Source of the DNA: Pseudarthrobacter psychrotolerans
Lineage (GTDB): Bacteria > Actinomycetota > Actinomycetes > Actinomycetales > Micrococcaceae
NCBI RefSeq assembly: GCF_009911795.1
Contig: NZ_CP047898.1
Span: forward strand, 558,001 to 622,000
Reading direction: 5' to 3'
DNA length: 64,000 nt
Part shown: positions 58,001-64,000 of the stretch, in pieces
Numbering within the stretch: position 1 is the stretch's first letter
How the letters are laid out: every line of letters begins with the position of its first letter
The notes under the pieces: generated by a model
The model's input: only the letters and a program-made list of their open reading frames with translations
Database searches by the model: none
What the model was told of the DNA's origin: nothing
Translations under genes and position numbers: made by a program

Positions 58001-59701
58001 GATGGCCCAGGGTGCCAAGCCCGGCGAAGGCGGCCAGCTGATGGCGCAGAAGGTATACCCTGGGTTGCCCGGACGCGCCACTCGACGCCCGGCGTCGCCC
58101 TGATTTCGCCGCCGCCGCACCACGACATCTACTCCATCGAGGACCTCGCGCAGCTCATCTACGATGCGAAGCGCGCCAACCCCTCGGCCCGTGTGCACGT
58201 CAAGCTCGTCTCCGAAGTGGGGATCGGCACTGTGGCGTCGGGTGTCACCAAAGCGAAGGCCGACGTCGTACTGGTCTCCGGCCACGACGGCGGCACCGGC
58301 GCGTCCCCGCTGAACTCGCTCAAGCACGCGGGTGTGCCGTGGGAACTCGGACTCGCCGAGACGCAGCAGACGCTGATGCTTAACGGCCTGCGCGACCGTG
58401 TGGTGGTCCAGGTGGACGGCCAGCTCAAGACCGGCCGCGACGTTGTCATCGCCGCGCTGCTCGGCGGCGAGGAGTTCGGTTTCGCCACCGCCCCGCTGGT
58501 GGTGGAAGGCTGCATCATGATGCGCGTCTGCCACCTGGACACCTGCCCGGTGGGCGTCGCAACGCAGAACCCCGAACTGCGGGCCCGCTTCACCGGCAAG
58601 CCCGAATTTGTGGTCAACTTCTTCGAATTCCTGGCCGAGGAAGTCCGCGAGATCCTCGCGGAACTCGGCTTCCGGAGCATCGAAGAGGCGATCGGCCACG
58701 CCGAGGTGCTGGATGCCCGCGAAGCGATCAACCACTGGAAGGCCGACGGCCTGGACCTGGACCCGATCCTGCACGGACTCGAGTTCGACGACGACGCCCC
58801 ATTGCGCAACATGACCTCGCAGAACCACGAGCTGGACAAGCACTTTGACCAGCGGCTGATCACCATGGCCACTGAGGCCCTGACTGACCGGACGCCGGTG
58901 AAGATCGCGGTGGACGTCATCAATACGGACCGCTCGGTGGGTACCATGCTGGGCCACACGGTGACCAAGACGTTCAGCACGGATGTGCTGGCGCCCGACA
59001 CCATCGACATCACCCTTACCGGTACAGCGGGACAGTCGCTGGGCGCCTTCCTGCCCGCCGGCATCACACTGCGCCTCTTCGGTGACTCGAACGACTACGT
59101 GGGTAAGGGCCTTTCCGGCGGACGGATCATTGTCCGGCCGGACCGCACCAACGTGTTCAAGGCCGAAAGCAACGTCATTGCCGGCAACGTGATCGGCTAC
59201 GGCGCCACCAGCGGCGAGATGTTCCTGCGCGGCCAGGTGGGCGAACGCTTCATGGTCCGCAACTCCGGAGCCACCGCAGTTGTTGAGGGCATCGGCGACC
59301 ACGGCTGCGAGTACATGACCGGCGGGCAGACGCTGATCATCGGCCGCACCGGACGCAACTTCGGCGCCGGCATGTCCGGCGGCACGGCTTATGTGCTTGA
59401 CCTGCAGACCACGCAGGTCAACAAGGACGCCCTGCAGTCCGGCGAACTCCAGCTCGTTGAACTCGACGCCGAAGACCGCGACATTGTCCATGGTCTGCTG
59501 GTCAAGCATGTCGAGGAAACGGAATCGCTCCACGCTGCACGGTTGCTGGAGAACTTCGACGACACTGCTGCCCGCATGACCAAAGTGCTGCCGCGCGATT
59601 ACGCGGCAGTCCTGCAAACCCGTCTGGACGCCATCGAAGAGGGCCTTGACCCCGATGGCGAAGAAGTATGGGCTCGAATCCTGGAGGTAACCGGTGGCTG
59701 A
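55089..59701 (+). CDS. gltB: glutamate synthase large (alpha) subunit (1-base deletion)
   Basis: Makes glutamate from glutamine and 2-oxoglutarate. 1537 residues after correction. The N-terminal amidotransferase begins after a propeptide at Cys45 ([11 protein letters not shown]), [16 protein letters not shown] and [18 protein letters not shown]; the synthase domain has [14 protein letters not shown] and [12 protein letters not shown]; the Fe-S Cys cluster region is [15 protein letters not shown]; the C-terminal beta-helix domain follows ([20 protein letters not shown]). As written the frame fails at the CCC run 58058-58060; one C restores [20 protein letters not shown]. It overlaps gltD by 8 bases. 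Confidence 0.95.
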
Positions 59702-61151
59702 TCCACGCGGATTTCTTAAAGTACGCCAGCGTGAAACCCAGCCGCGCCGCCCCGTTCCCGTCCGCATCATGGACTGGAAGGAAGTCTACGAGGCCCAGGA
59801 AAAGGGTGTCCTGAAGGCCCAGGCCGGCCGCTGCATGGATTGCGGCGTGCCGTTCTGCCACCAGGGCTGCCCGCTGGGCAACCTCATTCCGGAGTGGAAC
59901 GACCTCGCCTGGCGGGACAAGGGTGAGGAAGCGATTGAGCGGCTGCACGCCACCAACAACTTCCCGGAGTGGACCGGCCGGCTTTGCCCGGCGCCCTGTG
60001 AGGCGTCCTGCGTGCTGGGGATCAACCAGCCCGCGGTCACCATCAAGCAGGTTGAAGTCTCCATCATCGACGAAGCGTTCGAAAACGGCTGGGTCAACCC
60101 GCTGCCCCCGACGCGCCTGACCGGAAAGACCGTTGCCGTCGTCGGCTCCGGCCCTGCCGGCCTGGCCGTGGCGCAGCAGCTGACCCGGGTCGGCCACACC
60201 GTTGCGGTGTACGAGCGTGACGACAAGATCGGCGGCCTCCTCCGGTACGGCATCCCCGACTTCAAGATGGAGAAGGAGCAGGTGGACCGCCGGGTCGAGC
60301 AGATGAAGGCGGAAGGCACCCGCTTCCGCACCGGCGTCGCTGTGGGCACGGACGTGACGTGGGAGCAACTGCGACGCCGCTACGACGCCGTGGTGGTTGC
60401 CACCGGCGCCACCGTCCCGCGGGATCTGCCCATCCCGGGCCGCGATTTTGACGGCGTGCACTTCGCCATGGACTACCTGGTGCCGGCCAACCGCGTTGTC
60501 GCCGGGGAGACGGTGGAGAACCAGATCCATGCCAAGGGCAAGCACGTGGTGATCCTGGGCGGCGGCGATACCGGTGCTGACTGCCTCGGCACCGCACACC
60601 GCCATGGAGCCGCTTCCGTGACCACCCTGGCCATCGGCAAGCAGCCGCCGGCCGAACGTGCCGGGCACCAGCCCTGGCCCACGTTCCCCACCCTGTTCGA
60701 AATGGCCAGCGCCCACGAGGAGGGCGGCGAACGCACGTACCTCGCCTCCACCGTGGAGTTTGTCGGCGAGAACGGGAAGCTCACAGGCGTCAAGGTCGCT
60801 GAAACGGAATTTGTGGACGGCAAGCGGCTCCCCAAAGCCGGCACCGAACGGATCATCCCGGCGGACCTGGTCTTCCTGTCGCTGGGCTTCACCGGAGCCG
60901 AGCCTGCGGGCATCACCGAGCAGGTCAGCGCCGAATTCGACGGGCGCGGCAACGTGTCCCGCGACGGGTATTACATGACCAACACGGAGGGCATTTTCGT
61001 GGCCGGTGACGCCGGACGCGGGCAGTCGCTTATTGTGTGGGCCATCGCTGAAGGCCGGGCCTGTGCCGCCGCCGTGGACAAGTTCCTTATGGGCACCACC
61101 ATCCTGCCGGCGCCGGTGGCTCCGACGGACCGGGCCATCACGGTTCTCTGA
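59694..61151 (+). CDS. gltD: glutamate synthase small (beta) subunit
   Basis: NADPH-oxidising flavoprotein partner of GltB. 485 residues from GTG 59694 ([19 protein letters not shown]). Fe-S ligands in [17 protein letters not shown] and [16 protein letters not shown] loop [20 protein letters not shown] loop [14 protein letters not shown], and the end motif [20 protein letters not shown]. It starts within the gltB coding sequence. Confidence 0.96.
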   Translation: MADPRGFLKVRQRETQPRRPVPVRIMDWKEVYEAQEKGVLKAQAGRCMDCGVPFCHQGCPLGNLIPEWNDLAWRDKGEEAIERLHATNNFPEWTGRLCPAPCEASCVLGINQPAVTIKQVEVSIIDEAFENGWVNPLPPTRLTGKTVAVVGSGPAGLAVAQQLTRVGHTVAVYERDDKIGGLLRYGIPDFKMEKEQVDRRVEQMKAEGTRFRTGVAVGTDVTWEQLRRRYDAVVVATGATVPRDLPIPGRDFDGVHFAMDYLVPANRVVAGETVENQIHAKGKHVVILGGGDTGADCLGTAHRHGAASVTTLAIGKQPPAERAGHQPWPTFPTLFEMASAHEEGGERTYLASTVEFVGENGKLTGVKVAETEFVDGKRLPKAGTERIIPADLVFLSLGFTGAEPAGITEQVSAEFDGRGNVSRDGYYMTNTEGIFVAGDAGRGQSLIVWAIAEGRACAAAVDKFLMGTTILPAPVAPTDRAITVL

Positions 61152-61222
61152 CACCTGTCAGTTCGCCGCGGATTAACCTCCACAACAACTTAACCAATGC
61201 AGGACACTACTAGGGTAGGTAT

Positions 61223-62707
61223 ATGAGACGCGCTAAGATTGTGGCCACTTTTGGCCCGGCAATTGCCAGCTTTGAGAACACGCTCGCGGTGTTGGAAGCC
61301 GGTGTGGATGTTGCCCGGATGAACATGAGTCACGGTGATTACGCCGTGCACGACAACACGTACGAGAACGTCCGTAAGGCAGCAGCCCAGCTGAGCAAGC
61401 CTGTGGCAATCATGGCTGACCTTCAGGGCCCCAAGATCCGTCTTGGGCGCTTTGTGGACGGCCCCCACGCGCTGGCGGAGGGTGACGTCTTCACGATCAC
61501 CACCGAAGACGTTCCGGGCACCAAGGAGATCTGCTCCACTACGCTGAAGAGCCTCACCGCGGACGTCAACGTGGGGGATGCCCTCCTGATCGACGACGGC
61601 AAGGTGGCCCTGCGGGCGATCGAGGTCGACGACGTCAAAGTGGTCACCGTGGTAACCGTGGGCGGAATGGTGTCCAACAACAAGGGCATCAACCTTCCCG
61701 GCGTTGCGGTCAACGTCCCGGCGCTGAGCGAAAAGGACGAGGACGATCTCCGCTGGGCCATGCGCCGCGGTGTTGACCTGGTTGCCCTGTCATTCGTCCG
61801 TGACGCTTCGGACATTGTCCGCGTGCACGAGATCATGGACGAAGAAGGCCGCCGTGTGCCGGTCATCGCCAAGATCGAAAAGCCGCAGGCAGTGGAGCAG
61901 CTGCACGAAATCATCGACGCCTTCGACGCCATCATGGTGGCCCGTGGCGACCTCGGTGTGGAACTTCCGCTGGAGGAAGTGCCGATCGTGCAGAAGCGGG
62001 CCATTGAACTGGCTCGCCGCTGGGCGAAGCCGGTCATCGTTGCCACGCAGGTCCTTGAATCCATGATCGACAACCCGCGCCCCACCCGTGCAGAGGCATC
62101 CGACTGCGCCAACGCCGTGCTCGACGGTGCAGACGCCGTTATGCTGTCCGGCGAGACCAGCGTTGGGAAGTACCCGATCGAGACCGTCAAGGTCATGGCC
62201 CGGATCATCGAATCCACCGAGGTCCACGGCCTGGAACGCGTTCCGCCGCTGGGCACCAAGCCCAAGACCCGTGGTGGCGCCATCACCCGCGCCGCCGTCG
62301 AAATCGCCGACCAGCTGGAAGCAAAGTACATCTGTACTTTCACCCAGTCCGGTGATTCCGCACGCCGCCTGTCACGCCTGCGTCCCATCCGGCCGGTGTT
62401 CGCTTTCACTCCGGTGGAGCACGTGTGGAACCAGCTGGCACTGACCTGGGGCATCCAGCCGGTGCTGGTCCCCATGGTGGGCCACACCGACGAGATGACC
62501 GCACAGGTTGACCGCAGCCTGCTCGAAATGAAACTTGTCGAAGACGGTGACCTGGTGATCATTGCCGCCGGGTCCCCTCCCGGAAAGGCCGGTTCCACCA
62601 ACTCGCTGAAGGCGCACAGGGTGGGCGACTTTGCCGACGCCGGCAGCCTGGGCGACGCCAGCCAAGGTGCTCCAAGGGAGAAGCTCGGCCCCTGGCCGAC
62701 GGCATAG
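61223..62707 (+). CDS. pyk: pyruvate kinase
   Basis: Last step of glycolysis: PEP + ADP to pyruvate + ATP. 494 residues: RRAKIVATFGPA, ARMNMSHGDY, DLQGPKIRLG, FVRDASDI, catalytic and metal region KIEKPQAVEQL and MVARGDLGVELPLEEVP, and the C-terminal domain. Start ATG 61223 with a TAGGGT box 6 bases upstream and weak RBS, so a leaderless transcript is plausible. A strong terminator follows. Confidence 0.96.
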   Translation: MRRAKIVATFGPAIASFENTLAVLEAGVDVARMNMSHGDYAVHDNTYENVRKAAAQLSKPVAIMADLQGPKIRLGRFVDGPHALAEGDVFTITTEDVPGTKEICSTTLKSLTADVNVGDALLIDDGKVALRAIEVDDVKVVTVVTVGGMVSNNKGINLPGVAVNVPALSEKDEDDLRWAMRRGVDLVALSFVRDASDIVRVHEIMDEEGRRVPVIAKIEKPQAVEQLHEIIDAFDAIMVARGDLGVELPLEEVPIVQKRAIELARRWAKPVIVATQVLESMIDNPRPTRAEASDCANAVLDGADAVMLSGETSVGKYPIETVKVMARIIESTEVHGLERVPPLGTKPKTRGGAITRAAVEIADQLEAKYICTFTQSGDSARRLSRLRPIRPVFAFTPVEHVWNQLALTWGIQPVLVPMVGHTDEMTAQVDRSLLEMKLVEDGDLVIIAAGSPPGKAGSTNSLKAHRVGDFADAGSLGDASQGAPREKLGPWPTA

Positions 62708-62719
62708 CAACCTAAAAGG

Positions 62720-62752
62720 AAGGACCCCTGCCAGCTGGCAGGGGTCCTTTTC
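62720..62752 (+). terminator. rho-independent terminator after pyk
   Basis: AAGGACCCCTGCC (62720-62732) and GGCAGGGGTCCTT (62737-62749) form a perfect 13-bp stem with an AGCT loop (self-complementary), then a T-rich tail. Because the stem is palindromic and an A-rich tract precedes it, it can also serve the convergent ANTAR gene. Confidence 0.93.
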
Positions 62753-62771
62753 TGTTGGTGCTAAGTGCGCG

Positions 62772-63377
62772 TTAGTTGACCTGGTTGATGATGGTCTCAG
62801 CAACCTCGCGCATGCTGAGGCGGCGGTCCATGGAGGTCTTCTGGATCCAGCGGAAAGCTTCCGGCTCCGTCAGGCCCATCTTGGTGGTCAACAGGCTCTT
62901 CGCGCGCTCCACGAGCTTGCGGGTGGCGAACTGCTCCTGCAGATCCGACACTTCGCTTTCGAGGGCCTTGATTTCCTCGTGGCGGGAGAGGGCAATCTCC
63001 AGGGCCGGGATGAGGTCGGCCGGGGTGAAGGGCTTGACCACGTAGGCCATGGCGCCGGCGTCGCGGGCGCGCTCCACGAGTTCCTTCTGGCTGAAAGCCG
63101 TCAAAAGGACCACAGGGGCGATGCGGGCCTTAACGATCTTCTCGGCTGCGGTGATGCCATCCATGATGGGCATCTTGACGTCCATCAGGACGAGGTCAGG
63201 CTTGAGTTCCTGGGCGAGCTGCACGGCCTTCTCGCCGTTGTCTGCTTCGCCCACCACGTCATAGCCTTCGCCGCGCAGGATCTCGATAATGTCGAGCCGG
63301 ATGAGGGTTTCATCCTCGGCCACAATGACGCGGCGCGCCGGCTGGGAAGTGGGTTTTGACTCCGTCGGTTCAGTCAC
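62772..63377 (-). CDS. pdtaR: ANTAR-domain response regulator, PdtaR-like
   Basis: 201 residues: receiver domain with acidic pocket Glu21/Asp22, phospho-acceptor Asp66 (LVLMDVKMP), switch Thr in VVLLTAF and Lys in YVVKPF; then a coiled-coil linker and a C-terminal ANTAR RNA-binding domain (ATRKLVERAKSLLTTKMGLTEPEAFRWIQKTSMDRR). It acts by antitermination at stem-loop RNAs. Start GTG 63375-63377 with an AAGGAG RBS. The cognate kinase (PdtaS in Mycobacterium) is not in the window, as expected for this orphan pair. Confidence 0.93.
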   Translation of the reverse strand: MTEPTESKPTSQPARRVIVAEDETLIRLDIIEILRGEGYDVVGEADNGEKAVQLAQELKPDLVLMDVKMPIMDGITAAEKIVKARIAPVVLLTAFSQKELVERARDAGAMAYVVKPFTPADLIPALEIALSRHEEIKALESEVSDLQEQFATRKLVERAKSLLTTKMGLTEPEAFRWIQKTSMDRRLSMREVAETIINQVN

Positions 63378-63581
63378 GGGATCTCCTTGGAAAGGTACGG
63401 CGGAAACGTCACCATCTTAGGTGCGCCCGAAGCCGTACTTTGATCTGCATGGTCTATTGCGGCGTCAGTGGCGCGATTCTGGAATTCAGCCTATCTGCAT
63501 GTAGAGTAATTCCGCGTACGTGAAGCGATCGCGTTGCTCACAATCAGCTGTGGGCGTACCGGTTTGCACCACGTATTCCGC

Positions 63582-63663
63582 GCCCGAGTGGCGGAATTGG
63601 CAGACGCGCCGCACTCAAAATGCGGTATCGAAAGGTGTGTGGGTTCGAGTCCCACCTTGGGCA
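63582..63663 (+). tRNA. tRNA-Leu(CAA)
   Basis: 82 bases, with the long variable arm of leucine tRNAs: acceptor GCCCGAG/CTTGGGC, anticodon stem CCGCA/TGCGG with loop CTCAAAA giving CAA, variable arm, T-loop GGTTCGAGTCC, discriminator A. It is a plausible integration site (see findings). Confidence 0.95.
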
Positions 63664-63670
63664 CAGCATG

Positions 63671-63692
63671 ACCCCTCGTCGGAGGGGTTTTT
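63671..63692 (+). terminator. rho-independent terminator after tRNA-Leu
   Basis: ACCCCTC (63671-63677) pairs with GAGGGGT (63682-63688) around GTCG, followed by TTTTT. Confidence 0.9.
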
Positions 63693-64000
63693 GCTTTAAT
63701 GTGTGGACATTGACCCTCCGCGGGTCCCTCTGACGTTGTCCGCGGTCTGTGCCTGGCGCCGCGGTGGCCGGTGAAGTTGTGTGTTGGGCGGGGTCAGGGC
63801 CCGGCTGGTGGCCCCTCCGCCTGCTGGAATCTAGGGTTATTTGTCATCCTTTCTTGCTCTCTCCGGTGGCCAGTCGTTGGCCGTCACTCATTCATCGCCA
63901 AGAGTTGTGGTGACGACATGACCAAGCCGAATTCTCTTCGAGAATCTTCCTCGGATAGCTGCTTTCTGCGAGCCAGGCAGAGTCCGCTCATCGCGTGTTT
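63693..64000. other. right-end region without a supported complete gene
   Basis: About 300 bases with no complete open frame. An ATG at 63918 opens a frame (MTKPNSLRESSSDSCFLRAR...) that runs off the window and could be the start of a gene, but no RBS is convincing. The last 150 bases are visibly less GC-rich than the rest of the window and contain an ATTCTC-TTC-GAGAAT palindrome. Confidence 0.35.

Noticed and set aside
59502..61154. Long minus-strand open frame opposite gltD
   Set aside because: Shadow frame; gltD with intact Fe-S and FAD motifs explains the region.

Overview
The window is high-GC DNA with a typical actinobacterial chromosome layout, most consistent with Micrococcaceae (Arthrobacter/Pseudarthrobacter type). 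Supporting evidence: a mycothione reductase, actinobacterial families (DUF3159, DUF3000, TIGR03085, HGxxPAAW, an ANTAR response regulator), frequent GTG/TTG starts, many 4-base ATGA overlaps, and blocks in the same order as in Mycobacterium (compared from memory: dxs/RNA methyltransferase/APC permease/ceoBC/DUF3159/OB-fold, and fmt-rsmB-rpe-rib, his, trp-lgt). It is almost entirely housekeeping. I found no CRISPR array, prophage, insertion sequence or recognisable defence system.

Layout. 1-11 kb: OB-fold protein and DUF3159, the ceoBC K+ regulators, an APC permease, a TRAM-type RNA methyltransferase, aconitase behind a candidate iron box, and dxs. 11-19 kb: two small proteins of unknown function, an aldo/keto reductase, a nucleoside hydrolase, mycothione reductase, and a complete ECF-type transporter (S, T and a double ATPase) of unknown substrate. 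19-29 kb (minus strand): a fatty-acid beta-oxidation pair, RNase D, DUF3000, threonine aldolase, an SDR/DUF6421 pair, msrB. 29-34 kb: alpha/beta hydrolase, YbaK, sufE, rhodanese, zapE. 34.1-35.4 kb: six tRNA genes. 35-44 kb: PD-(D/E)XK protein, def-fmt-rsmB-rpe, then an FMN riboswitch and ribD-ribE-ribB-ribA-ribH. 44-54 kb: hisE-hisG-hisF, hisI, trpE-(membrane proteins)-trpC-trpB-trpA-lgt. 55-63 kb: gltB-gltD, pyk, a PdtaR-like antiterminator and tRNA-Leu, after which the sequence becomes less GC-rich at the window edge.

The genes form co-translated metabolic units: riboflavin synthesis under FMN control, a partial histidine set joined to a tryptophan set (hisA/priA, hisH, hisB-D, trpD and trpF are not here), formyl-Met-tRNA formation and removal (fmt, def), and glutamate synthase. 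The dominant oddity is technical: fourteen single-base deletions, nearly all in short G/C runs, break twelve or thirteen otherwise complete genes, several of them core enzymes (dxs, def, hisF, gltB). Every reconstructed length becomes a multiple of three when one base is restored per site, so I treat these as likely sequence errors and annotate each gene across the break.
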